Origin: Pseudomonadota bacterium
GTDB taxonomy: Bacteria > Pseudomonadota > Gammaproteobacteria > Xanthomonadales > Xanthomonadaceae
Assembly: GCA_023461075.1 (NCBI GenBank)
Contig: JAEWNY010000057.1
Coordinates: forward strand, 1-19,467
Length of the DNA: 19,467 nucleotides
Direction: 5' to 3'
The number at the start of each line of letters is the position of its first letter. Position 1 is the first letter of the stretch. Shown here piece by piece: positions 7,501 through 14,530 of this stretch. The notes below the pieces were generated by a model. That model had not been told where the DNA came from. It saw only the letters and a list, made by a program, of their open reading frames with translations, and ran no database searches. The translations under genes and the position numbers were made by a program.

Positions 7501-8067
7501 CGGCTTGCGCTCGCCCCATGCGGACGCCAGGGCCTGCCCGTCCGCGTCCTGTGGCGATGCCAACACCCGACGCACATCAAGCGCCAGCTGCGCGTTGAGC
7601 GCCTCGCCGCTGGCGATCCGGGCAGGCTCGAAGCGCGCACCGGCGGCGAACGGGAATTGGCGCTGGATGCGGCTGCACCAGGCATGCAGGGTGCCGATCG
7701 GTGCGTTGTCCAGTTCGGCCAGCGCGATGTTGAGCCGTTGCAATGCCGTGGCACGCGCGCCTTCATGCCGGGTCAGTTGCGCGTCCAGCCAGGTTTCGTC
7801 GGGTTTGTCTGCGGCGGGCGCGAACGTGCCATCGCCGGCCAGGGCCTGGGCCCAGCGCAGGCGCTGGCGCAGGCGGCCCTGCAATTCGGCGGCGGCGGCC
7901 TCGCTGAAGGTGGCGACGACGATCTGGCGCGGCGTCAGGCCCTGCTCCAGCAGCAGGCGCAGGTAGAGCATGGCGATGGTCCAGGTCTTGCCTGTGCCGG
8001 CACTGGCCTCGACCAGGCTGCGGCCATCGCCCTCCAGCGACAGGCTGCGCCAGTCGATGCTGCTCAT
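4522..8067 (-). CDS. recB: Exodeoxyribonuclease V beta subunit RecB
   Basis: The 3'-5' helicase and nuclease subunit of RecBCD; 1181 residues against 1180 in E. coli. UvrD-like helicase motifs: Walker A EASAGTGKT (20-28), TFSEAAAAEL (53-62), LVDEFQDTD (367-375), GDPKQAIYRFRG (401-412), LMTLHASKGLEF (721-732) and VALTRAEYACHLY (788-800). An acidic, Ala/Gly-rich linker (about 904-935) joins the C-terminal RecB-type nuclease. There H953 in GNAFHQILEE, D1065 in GKIDLLF, and D1078/K1080 in VLDWKGNWLG correspond to the E. coli metal ligands and catalytic lysine (H956, D1067, D1080, K1082). Two neighbouring positions differ from E. coli LDYKSNWLG: Trp for Tyr and Gly for Ser. The start overlaps the recC stop and the stop overlaps the recD start, both by ATGA. 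An active nuclease is expected. Confidence 0.96.
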   Translation of the reverse strand: MSSIDWRSLSLEGDGRSLVEASAGTGKTWTIAMLYLRLLLEQGLTPRQIVVATFSEAAAAELQGRLRQRLRWAQALAGDGTFAPAADKPDETWLDAQLTRHEGARATALQRLNIALAELDNAPIGTLHAWCSRIQRQFPFAAGARFEPARIASGEALNAQLALDVRRVLASPQDADGQALASAWGERKPPNAQEIAMLLAPGNAVLPVAAPAPAPVRWAGILRAALDDRFHHARNRGLQKTWRAIADFLDAGDGELPEFDELLRTRDKNYSGFLPKASQSQPAIVAAIDIGRDLHDHLATLHSHREQAAWSAMQQWLRARKQAEQLRSDQRTFDDLIGDVHAALVAESASGERSLAEAAHAAWPVALVDEFQDTDGIQYDILDRIHRGVDGRPRGRLLMIGDPKQAIYRFRGGDIHAYQRAAAGVDAPDRIHLRVNQRSSRAYVDALNVFYAATGEALDARGGGSGITYEPVEASGRREGGYLPDGGALKIRVAADLANDADSRRRAALDACANDILRLLQDPSQMIGGRRLGAGDIAVLLPRNADIDALRGLLDVRNVPAVTLSRRSVFDADVAMELQVILHAAAHPEDLRALRTALATELIGLDYPRIQALGDDPAAWLPHARRFAEWHARWQDEGVLALVEAMIAEFGAGWLARGDGERILTDLRHLGELLQAQAAALSGMAELVAWLQRQRAAGDDDEAASQDRQLRLESEGARVRLMTLHASKGLEFPLVFLPLMWAHGRIGSNLRLQACSRDDGGRWLQSDGGIDARTALEEQDERHRLLYVALTRAEYACHLYALPPRRPLNARSGKTRAIDTGADASALDLMLERLGSMQGIEWDSGALPEMEGVAWIGGWSHAEAWTRLADADEAAPMRIAKPDAPKPEWPLPSRHSFSTLVRGLAAGDAGSERAAGDEAGANASIDGADESGIDPQLQDLAAVRGTGIGNAFHQILEEREVGLPLARQLPLLRTALTRHVRVDAEPLLAAVAGRLDAVLATPLGDEGIVLGELPAQALRNEMEFHFSLGRTSLDSLRAACAMQGEPGLVPASHRAIRGLMTGKIDLLFQHDGRFHVLDWKGNWLGPGLDAYRGDPLAQAMDHSHYRLQALLYTVALERHLRARLPGYSRELHLGDAWYLFLRAVGSDAGHPDTGVWRHRFDDGLLDAFDAALPLHALEAAA

Positions 8068-11000
8068 GCGGGTGCTCCGGCATCGGTCTGGGCTTCAGCC
8101 AAGTCGATCAAGACTTGAAGTTCCACCGCATGGCGATGCAGGGCTTCAAGATCTTCGTTGTGCCAGTCGCCGCCGCGCGCCAGCCAGCGCATCTGGCCGG
8201 CGCCGTAATCCCCTTCGCCGGTGGCATGGCTGCCGCCTTCGAAGGCCTTGGCGAAAGCGCCGGCATCCGCGTGATCGCGCATCAGCCAGCTGCTTTTCGG
8301 GAAATAGCGGAGGTGTTCGGCTTCATGCCAATGCATCAGCAGGCCATGCACGCGCCGGCGCAGATCGGTGGCCATCGCGCCACGCTCCAGCGCATCGGCG
8401 GCGATGAAGCGTGCGTCCCATCGATTGATCGCATCCGACCACGGCGCGGCAGCTTCCACCAGCGGCAGCGCAAGCCGCAGCGCGCGCGCATCACCGGCGG
8501 ATGTCTGCAGGCGCAGCAAGGCCCAGTCGAGGAAAATGGGAATGCGTTTGCCGAAATCGAGGTCGGCTTCCTTGCGCAACTTGAAGGCGTTCTTTTTCGC
8601 GTCGAAATCGGCACCGACGCTGCGCAGCAGCATGTCGCCCTGCCCGTGCGGATAAACGCCGGCGACCACGCCTTCGATCACTGGCAGGCCTTCGAGCGTC
8701 GACAAGCCGATCGGGCCTGCATCGATCTCACGCGGCGGCAACCAGCCGCGTTCGCCGATGACCTCGTACAGATGCCAGGCTTCGTCGCGCTCGCGCCGCC
8801 AGGCGTCCTCACCGATGCGGCCGGTGGGCAACAGGCCGCCGTGGGCAAGATGCGGCGGCATCGAAACCTCGTCCACGGAAGTCGGCTGCTGACGCAGCAA
8901 CACCTCGAACAGCAGGCGGCGCGCGATGCCCTCGACGCGCGGCAGGCAGGCATCCAGCGGTTCGTGCTCGGGCAGGCGGTCATCGGCCAACCCGTCGAAG
9001 GACAGCTGCAGGCGGCGCTCGAGCAGGTCGCGGCCCGGATCGCGGAAATAGCGATGCAGGGCCTGCAGCGGGATCGAGGCCGGCAGCACGCGCCGCTCCG
9101 CTTCCGCGCCGGCACCCACGAACCGCCGCCGCGCCGTGGCCACGCCAGCGGCGCGTTGCAGCGGCAACAGCGGGTGTGCATGGCTCTGCAGGGCGGGCTG
9201 CGCCGGGTCGAAGGCGCGCGCATCGAAGGGCTGCAGCGGGTGCTTGAGCTGCCATGGGCGTGCGGCATCGCGTGCCTCGGCGCCGGCATCGGCCGGGATG
9301 CCGGCAGCCACGTCCAGCACGTCGATCAACTCGGCCAGGGGCGCGGCAGGGTTGCGCGGCTTGCCGTCCTGCACGCCCTCGCCGACATGGAACAGGTGCA
9401 ACTGCTCGCGCGCGGCCATCAGGGTTTCCAGGAACAGGTAACGGTCGTCACTGCGCTGCTCGCGATCGCCCAGGCGCGGCAGCCGCGCCATCAGATCGAG
9501 CCCGGCGTCGGGCACGCTGCGCGGAAATTCGCCTTCGTCAAGGCCCAGCACGGCGATCAACCGGAACGGGATGGAACGCTGCGGCACCATCCCGCAGAAG
9601 GTGATGCCGCCCAGCAGGAAGGGCTGGCGCTCCGGCACGCCGGCCAGTTGCTGGCGCAGCCGCGCGTCAACCACCTGCCAATGCAGCGGCGGATCCAGCC
9701 CGGCCTCGCCCGGCTCGCCCGCGATCTCGCGCAGCATCTGCGCCAGCGTCTCGAACGCATCGCGCGCGGCGGCATCCTGCGCATCCACGCGCAAGGCCTG
9801 GCTGGCGATGATGCCCAGGCGCTTCGCCCATTCGCTGGCCGGCTGGGTCTGGTCCTGCCATGACTGCAATTGCTGCAGCACGCCCAGCAGCACATCCAGC
9901 GCGCCCAGGGCGGCCGCCTGCGGCCCGTGCAGTCCGCCGAGCGGCAACAGGGTTTCGCCATCGGGCAACTCGAGCACCGGTTCGAGTTGCGGCGTGGCCG
10001 CATCCGAGACGAGGTATCCGGCCAGCATGCGATCCATCGCCCAGCCGAATGTGTTGGCGCTGGTCGCCGGCACGCCGAACGCGGTGCGGTGGCGGGCATC
10101 CAGCGCCCAGGCCACGCGGCTGTCGGCCAGCGTGCGCAGCAGGGCATCGCGGCCCTCCTCGTCCAGTGCCAGCCGGCGCGCGATCGCCGGCAGCGCCAGC
10201 AGGTCGGCGATCGCCCGGGCGGGGATGCGCGATGCGGCGACATCCAGCAGGCGCGCGAAGGCATTGAACAGCGGGTGCGCGCTGGTGATCGGCGCATCGG
10301 CGGTGTGGTAAGGCAAATCGGCGCGGGCATCGCCCGGACGACCGAATACGGCGGGCAGCAACGGCAGGTAACGCGAGATGTCGGGCGCCATCACCAGCAT
10401 CTGGCCCGGCTCGATCGGCGTGCCTTCAATGCCGCCACTGCGAGCGTCCAGCAGGACGTCGCGCAACACCTCGAGTTCGCGCAGCGGTGTGTGGCAGCGA
10501 TGCACGCGCAGCGAGGCGTCGGCAGCGGCATCGGCACCGGCACCGGCACCGATGTTGCGCGCGTCGTTCGCCGCGATCAGGGCCGGATCCAGCCGGCGGA
10601 TGCTGGCCTGCACGCGTTCGAGCAGATTGGCGGGCGGCGCGTCGGTGAGGTCGGCGTGGTGGCGGATGTCCTCGCGCAGCGGGCCATCGGCGATCGCGCT
10701 GAAGAACTGCTGGCCAAGCCGGCCCCAGCGCGCCAGCAGCGGATGCGTCTGCGGATGGAACCAGTCGCCGCCGGCGGCATCTTCAAGCAGGGTTTCCTCC
10801 ACGCTGCGCCATTCCGCCGACGGCACTGCCGGCGACATCACATCCCAGTATTCGTTGCAGGGGTCCGGCAGGTACAACGCGACCAGCGCGTGCTCGGCAT
10901 GCGCGCGCAGCGCCTCCAACTCACGCGGGGCCAGATGGCTGGTGCCGAACACGTGCACGGCCTGGCGCGGTGTCGCATCGGGTTGGCGCAAGGCCGCCAC

Positions 11001-11678
11001 CAGCGCTTCGGTCACCGCCGCGCGATGGGTACCCGCGCGCGCCACCAGCCAGCGCCACAGCGGCGCCAGCAACCTGCGCTCGCTGTCCTGCCAACCGGCA
11101 TCGGCAAGGTGTCGGGTGGCGACCTCCATCCGGCCCTGCTCCCAGTCGCGCAGCCAGTCAGGGCGATACACCAGGTATTGCGCGTACAGCCGCGCCAGCC
11201 GATCAGCCAGCTGGAAGCGGCGCAGCGCGGCCTCGCCGGCATCGGCCACTTCGAGCAGGCGGGCGATACGCGGATCGGTGAGCCCCGGCACGCTCGATGG
11301 ATCAAGCAGGGCCTCGTGCACCCGCCAACGCAACTGCCGCCGCTGGTAGGCAGGCAATGCCACCGCGCCGCGCCCGAGCCGCGCCTGCGCTTCGCGGTCC
11401 AGCCAGGTCGAAGGCAGCATCACCTCAAGGTTGGCGACAATGCCGCCCGCCCCCGCGCGTCGGGCCAATTCACCGACCAGCCAGGGCTTGATGCCCGGAT
11501 GCGCGGCGATCACCGTCTGCGGTTGCAGCGGGCTCTCCGGCCAGGTCGCGGCCAGCAGGTCGGCCAAGGGTGGCACCAGCGCTTCCAGCCGCGATGCTCG
11601 CAACACCACCAGCCCGACCGTGTCGCGCTCGGCATGGACGCGCGAAATGGCAGGGCTGGGCGATGCGGCTTCGGTCAT
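8064..11678 (-). CDS. recC: Exodeoxyribonuclease V gamma subunit RecC
   Basis: The Chi-recognition and strand-splitting subunit of RecBCD, with inactivated helicase and nuclease folds. From the chosen start it has 1204 residues, a little longer than E. coli RecC (1122). Family landmarks: the N-terminal RASRLEALVPPLADLL with HPGIKPWLVGELARRAG soon after, matching the RecC opening; ALVALYLPDPCNEYWDV (E. coli-like NPCQEYWAD region); EVLRDVLLDA; and around residues 690-715 the MVPQRSIPFRLIAVLGLDEGEFPRS segment, the degenerate helicase motif that is highly conserved in RecC. It is the first gene of a recC-recB-recD unit and overlaps recB by ATGA. The start is uncertain: ATG 11678 begins just before recognisable homology, while ATG 11729 would add 17 residues and start only 12 bp after the transglycosylase stop. 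Neither has a convincing ribosome binding site. Confidence 0.94.
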   Translation of the reverse strand: MTEAASPSPAISRVHAERDTVGLVVLRASRLEALVPPLADLLAATWPESPLQPQTVIAAHPGIKPWLVGELARRAGAGGIVANLEVMLPSTWLDREAQARLGRGAVALPAYQRRQLRWRVHEALLDPSSVPGLTDPRIARLLEVADAGEAALRRFQLADRLARLYAQYLVYRPDWLRDWEQGRMEVATRHLADAGWQDSERRLLAPLWRWLVARAGTHRAAVTEALVAALRQPDATPRQAVHVFGTSHLAPRELEALRAHAEHALVALYLPDPCNEYWDVMSPAVPSAEWRSVEETLLEDAAGGDWFHPQTHPLLARWGRLGQQFFSAIADGPLREDIRHHADLTDAPPANLLERVQASIRRLDPALIAANDARNIGAGAGADAAADASLRVHRCHTPLRELEVLRDVLLDARSGGIEGTPIEPGQMLVMAPDISRYLPLLPAVFGRPGDARADLPYHTADAPITSAHPLFNAFARLLDVAASRIPARAIADLLALPAIARRLALDEEGRDALLRTLADSRVAWALDARHRTAFGVPATSANTFGWAMDRMLAGYLVSDAATPQLEPVLELPDGETLLPLGGLHGPQAAALGALDVLLGVLQQLQSWQDQTQPASEWAKRLGIIASQALRVDAQDAAARDAFETLAQMLREIAGEPGEAGLDPPLHWQVVDARLRQQLAGVPERQPFLLGGITFCGMVPQRSIPFRLIAVLGLDEGEFPRSVPDAGLDLMARLPRLGDREQRSDDRYLFLETLMAAREQLHLFHVGEGVQDGKPRNPAAPLAELIDVLDVAAGIPADAGAEARDAARPWQLKHPLQPFDARAFDPAQPALQSHAHPLLPLQRAAGVATARRRFVGAGAEAERRVLPASIPLQALHRYFRDPGRDLLERRLQLSFDGLADDRLPEHEPLDACLPRVEGIARRLLFEVLLRQQPTSVDEVSMPPHLAHGGLLPTGRIGEDAWRRERDEAWHLYEVIGERGWLPPREIDAGPIGLSTLEGLPVIEGVVAGVYPHGQGDMLLRSVGADFDAKKNAFKLRKEADLDFGKRIPIFLDWALLRLQTSAGDARALRLALPLVEAAAPWSDAINRWDARFIAADALERGAMATDLRRRVHGLLMHWHEAEHLRYFPKSSWLMRDHADAGAFAKAFEGGSHATGEGDYGAGQMRWLARGGDWHNEDLEALHRHAVELQVLIDLAEAQTDAGAPA

Positions 11679-11741
11679 TCGCTCATGATGCCGGAGCGCG
11701 GTCGCAGATTCCGCGACGCCAGTGGCCATCCCTTGGCCACG

Positions 11742-13046
11742 TCAGCGACCCGCTCGCAACGCCTCCAGCAACTTGCGGCCGGCACGGCCATTGGCATTCA
11801 TGCCGAGCCGCGACTGCTCGCGCTTGATGGCCTCCCGGCTGGCGCTGCCGAGCACGCCATCGATGTTGCCGATGTCGTGCCCGCGCGCGGCCAGCAGCCT
11901 CTGCAATTCGACGCGCTCATCGCGGCCGATGCCCGGATCATCGGTGGGCCACGGCGTGCGCAGGCCTGGCTCGCTACGCAGCGCGTTGGAGAGCAGCGAG
12001 ATCGCCAGCGCGTAGCTTTCCGCGGCGTTGTAGCTGTAGATCGCATCGTAATTCTTGAACACGATGAAGGCTGGGCCGTTGACGCCGGTCGGCACCAGCA
12101 CCGCCGCGGGCGTCGCTGCCGGCAGGTCGATGCGCCCGCCATCGATGCGCGAAACGCCCATCGCCTGCCATTGCGAGAGCGGCCGGCGGCTGGTGCGCCC
12201 GGCCTGCGCCGTGTTGAACCCCGCCGGCAACTTCACTTCATAGCCCCAAGGCTGTCCCGAGCGCCAACCCGAACGCACCAGGTAATTGGCCGTCGAACCG
12301 AGCGCATCCGGGATGCTGCCAACCAGGTCCTTGCGGCCATCACCATCGAAATCCACCGCGATCCGGTTGTAGGTGGACGGCATGAATTGGGTATGGCCGA
12401 ACGCGCCCGCCCACGAGCCCTTCATGTCCTCCAACCGCACATCGCCGCGCTGGACGATCTTCAGCGCCTCATAGAACTCGCTGCGGAAAAACGGCTGCCG
12501 GCGTCCGAAGCAGGCCAGCGTCCCCAACGATTGCAATAACGGCCGCTTGCCGAAGTTCTGCCCGTAATCGCTCTCCACGCCCCAGACAGCGACCACCGTG
12601 GCCGGGTCTACCCCCGTGCGCGCTTGCACCTGCTGCAGCAACGATGCGTTCGCGGCCAGGCGTTCGCGGCCCTCGCGGATGCGGCGGCTGTCCACCAGCG
12701 CAGCCAGGTAATCCCACAACGGCGTGGAGAACTCGGGCTGGCGGTCAAGCAACGGCAGCACGCCCATGTCGGGCATCACGCTCATCGCGTATTGGTCGAA
12801 GGCGGTGGCATTCACCCCCGCTGCGATCGCCGGCGCACGCAGGCTGGTCATGCAGGATTGGAACTGGGCCAATTCCGACGCGGTCGGCGCGACTGCCACC
12901 GGGCCGGACGGCGCCGGCGCAGGTGGCGGCGTCGGTTCGGGCTGCGGTGCCTGCGGAGCGGGCGGCGGGGTCTTCACCGGCGCAGGCGCACAGGCGGCGA
13001 GCGCGGCGGTGGCGGCGAGCAGGACTACGGGGCGGATCAAACGCAT
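11742..13046 (-). CDS. MltB-family lytic murein transglycosylase lipoprotein with C-terminal peptidoglycan-binding domain
   Basis: A 434-residue outer-membrane lipoprotein that cleaves peptidoglycan glycan strands to give 1,6-anhydro-muramyl ends. It has a signal peptide with lipobox LAAC (Cys19), a Pro/Ala-rich tether (20-52), then the Slt35/MltB catalytic domain: VVAVWGVESDYGQNFGK (151-167) with the catalytic acid Glu158, the GSWAGAFGHTQFMPSTYNR signature (210-228), and a DFDGDGRKD loop (232-240) in the place of the Slt35 calcium-binding EF loop. IVFKNYDAIYSYNAAESYALAI (328-349) closes the domain. A C-terminal peptidoglycan-binding type 1 domain (about 375-430) contains LQRLLAARGHDIGNIDGVLG. 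This two-domain form matches the MltB_2 (TIGR02283) type rather than E. coli MltB itself. The start at 13046 has GAGGA upstream and gives a proper signal; extending to 13163 would bury it. It sits just upstream of recC on the same strand. Confidence 0.93.
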   Translation of the reverse strand: MRLIRPVVLLAATAALAACAPAPVKTPPPAPQAPQPEPTPPPAPAPSGPVAVAPTASELAQFQSCMTSLRAPAIAAGVNATAFDQYAMSVMPDMGVLPLLDRQPEFSTPLWDYLAALVDSRRIREGRERLAANASLLQQVQARTGVDPATVVAVWGVESDYGQNFGKRPLLQSLGTLACFGRRQPFFRSEFYEALKIVQRGDVRLEDMKGSWAGAFGHTQFMPSTYNRIAVDFDGDGRKDLVGSIPDALGSTANYLVRSGWRSGQPWGYEVKLPAGFNTAQAGRTSRRPLSQWQAMGVSRIDGGRIDLPAATPAAVLVPTGVNGPAFIVFKNYDAIYSYNAAESYALAISLLSNALRSEPGLRTPWPTDDPGIGRDERVELQRLLAARGHDIGNIDGVLGSASREAIKREQSRLGMNANGRAGRKLLEALRAGR

Positions 13047-13137
13047 GCGCGATGTTTTCCTCGGATTGCGGATGGGAGAAGGATGCCATCGACGCGCGCA
13101 GGACTGGGCGATGGCGCGATCCGCGTGCGACCCGCGT

Positions 13138-13625
13138 TCATACCGGCACCACGCGCCCGTCATCGAGATGGCGATGCGGCGTGGTCCGCGGGCAGCAATC
13201 GGCCACGGCGTTGTTGGGCGCGGCGATGACTTCGGCCGGCAGTGCGATTTCGTCGGTATCGGCCACCGGCTGGCCGGTCATCATCTTCGCCTCGCGCCAC
13301 CTGCCCCAGCGGTAATAGGCCACCGACATCAGCATCGCCGAAAGTCAACTGATCGGGAAACTCCACCAGATCGCGTCCACGCCCCGTACCGGCTGCATCA
13401 GGCTGGTGAAGGGAATGCGGATGCCCCAGAGCACGAGGATGAGCAAGGGCGGCGCCACCGCGCCGGTCGCGCGCACCACGCCCGAGATCACGAAGTTGAC
13501 GCCAGAGAACAGGAACGACCACACCGCACCGCGATGTGATTGAGCTGGCGCGCGTTGTCGAGCACGGCGCTGCCTTCGGGCAGGAACAGACCGAGGTCGC
13601 GCGCGGCGGAGAGGGGACGGCATCC
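13138..13625 (-). pseudogene. Decayed 3' remnant of a MATE-family efflux transporter gene
   Basis: About 155 codons resembling the C-terminal third of MATE (NorM/DinF-type) multidrug exporters, broken in three ways. (1) The 5' two thirds are absent: recognisable sequence starts at about 13616 (PLSAARDLGLFLPEGS) with a stop codon at 13628-13626 in that frame. (2) A frameshift near 13528 separates VLDNARQLNHIAV from WSFLFSGVNFVISGVVRATG; it coincides with a 5-bp tandem duplication. (3) An in-frame TGA at 13347-13345 lies between IWWSFPIS and LSAMLMSVAYYRWGRWREAK, which are in the same frame. The tail runs to a stop at 13138. The remaining hydrophobic segments, GVNFVISGVVRATG and PPLLILVLWGIRIPF, are typical MATE helices. 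No functional protein is expected. Assignment to MATE is from remembered family pattern, fairly confident. Confidence 0.75.
13523..13532 (-). repeat. 5-bp tandem duplication (GCGGT x2) causing the frameshift in the MATE remnant
   Basis: The minus strand reads ATC GCGGT GCGGT GTGG. Removing one GCGGT copy gives ATC GCG GTG TGG TCG TTC, i.e. I-A-V-W-S-F, which joins the two transporter frames with a natural MATE junction (LNHIAVWSFLF). This is a direct observation; that duplication was the mutational event is inferred. Confidence 0.7.
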
Positions 13626-13731
13626 TCACTGATCGATGGCAGGTACGGCGATTGCGGGCTCGAAGACATCACGGATCCTGTCCGACTCGGCATGAACCCG
13701 CAGTCGACACGACCCGCGCGCCTTGACACGA
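13626..13731. other. Non-coding stretch beyond the pseudogene
   Basis: Together with the pseudogene and the 91 bases before the transglycosylase gene, this forms roughly 730 bp without an intact gene. Short open frames exist here but none resembles a protein family, and I see no MATE sequence upstream of about 13620. I find no RNA gene, insertion-sequence ends or direct repeats that would mark how the 5' part of the transporter was lost. Confidence 0.5.
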
Positions 13732-13755
13732 CAAGGCCGCCCGAAGGCGGCCTTG
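13732..13755 (-). terminator. Terminator-like hairpin after the DUF937 gene
   Basis: A perfect 10-bp stem (CAAGGCCGCC at 13732-13741 pairing with GGCGGCCTTG at 13746-13755) closes a 4-base CGAA/TTCG tetraloop, an especially stable loop when read on the minus strand as TTCG. It lies 25 bp beyond the stop of the minus-strand DUF937 gene. The tail on the minus strand (TGTCGTGTC) has only scattered T, so it may need help or act mainly as a 3'-end stabiliser. Confidence 0.7.
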
Positions 13756-13780
13756 CATCGACGGGATGAAACCACGTCGC

Positions 13781-14407
13781 TCAGCGGCGCCCGCCCATCA
13801 TGCCCATGCCGGCTTTCAGCATATCGCTGATGTCGAGGTCGCCATCGCCATCCTGGTCCAGCACCGCACCCAGCAGCCCGCCACCGAGGCCACCTTGCTG
13901 CTGCACCGCCTGGCGCTCCTGGCCCAGGATGCTGCCCAGCACGTTGGCCGAAGGCTGGCCCGCCTGCGCGCCGCCGCCGAACATGCGCTTGGCCAGATAC
14001 GCCATCACGATCGGCGCGAGGATCTTGAGCAACATCTGCGCCTTGTCGCTGCCGAGGCCCGTGGTCTGGCCGAGGCCGCTCACCGCCTGCTGCTGGCGGC
14101 CGCCGAAGATGTGGCCCAACTGGCCGAGGCCATCGGTCTGGCGCGACTGGCCGCCGCCCAGCACCGCGCCCAGGATGTCGCCCAAGCCCATGCCTGCTGC
14201 GCCTTGGTGATCGCGACCCAGCGCACCAAACAGCGCCTCGGCGCCCTGCGGTTGGCTGGCATTGCGGCCCAGCGCGCCGAGCAGGAGCGGCAGCGCCGCC
14301 GCCACCGCGCCCGCCGTCTGGGTCTGGCCAGTGCCCAGCTGCTGGCTGATCTGCTGCAGGGCCGGGCCGGAAAGCTGGGAGAAGATGTCGTCGGTCAAGC
14401 TGCTCAT
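13781..14407 (-). CDS. DUF937 domain protein with C-terminal calcium-loop motif
   Basis: A 208-residue protein of the DUF937 family (function unknown; related to YidB-type proteins). It opens MSSLTDDIFSQLSGPALQQISQQLG and is rich in Gly, Leu, Gln and Ala. A repeated pattern of amphipathic helix plus Gly-rich turn recurs (LLLGALGRN, LFGALGRD, ILGAVLGGG). A single hydrophobic helix, AQMLLKILAPIVMAYLAKRMFGG, lies at about 123-145. Near the end, DQDGDGDLDISD (184-195) has Asp at positions 1, 3, 5, 7, 9 and 12 of an EF-hand or dockerin-type loop, so calcium binding is plausible. There is no signal peptide. The start at 14407 has AAGGA six to seven bases upstream. It is divergent from the GST gene with 123 bp between starts, and ends at a strong hairpin. 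Role unknown. Confidence 0.82.
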   Translation of the reverse strand: MSSLTDDIFSQLSGPALQQISQQLGTGQTQTAGAVAAALPLLLGALGRNASQPQGAEALFGALGRDHQGAAGMGLGDILGAVLGGGQSRQTDGLGQLGHIFGGRQQQAVSGLGQTTGLGSDKAQMLLKILAPIVMAYLAKRMFGGGAQAGQPSANVLGSILGQERQAVQQQGGLGGGLLGAVLDQDGDGDLDISDMLKAGMGMMGGRR

Positions 14408-14438
14408 CGGGATTCCTTCGAAGTGGAAACGCCACGGT

Positions 14439-14458
14439 AAGGTGACGATTGTTACCTT
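14439..14458. promoter_or_regulatory. Inverted repeat in the DUF937/GST divergent intergenic region
   Basis: AAGGTGAC (14439-14446), 4-bp spacer GATT, GTTACCTT (14451-14458): the arms pair at 7 of 8 positions. It is 32 bp before the DUF937 start and about 70 bp before the GST start, a usual place for an operator serving one or both genes. I found no confident -35/-10 pair next to it, so the role is inferred from position and symmetry only. Confidence 0.35.
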
Positions 14459-14530
14459 CGCATCAAGGCCCTTCGACGTTGATCGGCAACTGCCGGCCTA
14501 TGCTGTGCCCCACCCGACCGGAGTGATCTC

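Noticed and set aside
5209..8118. A 969-codon open frame on the plus strand, antisense to recB
   Set aside because: It is a shadow of the high-GC codon bias of recB: the opposite frame lacks stops because recB uses G/C third positions. Its translation is Gln/Arg/Ala-rich, has no family motif, and recB beneath it is fully motif-supported.
9870..12539. An 889-codon plus-strand open frame crossing recC and the transglycosylase gene
   Set aside because: It spans two well-supported opposite-strand genes and their junction, has low-complexity composition, no start signal and no recognisable domain.
13047..13163. N-terminal extension of the lytic transglycosylase to an ATG at 13163
   Set aside because: It would place 39 basic, Ser/Arg-rich residues in front of a clear lipoprotein signal peptide; the ATG at 13046 has GAGGA upstream.
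13138..13335. A separate small gene starting MLMSVAYYRWG
   Set aside because: It is in the same frame as the preceding MATE fragment, separated only by one TGA, and continues its homology; better read as the pseudogene's tail.
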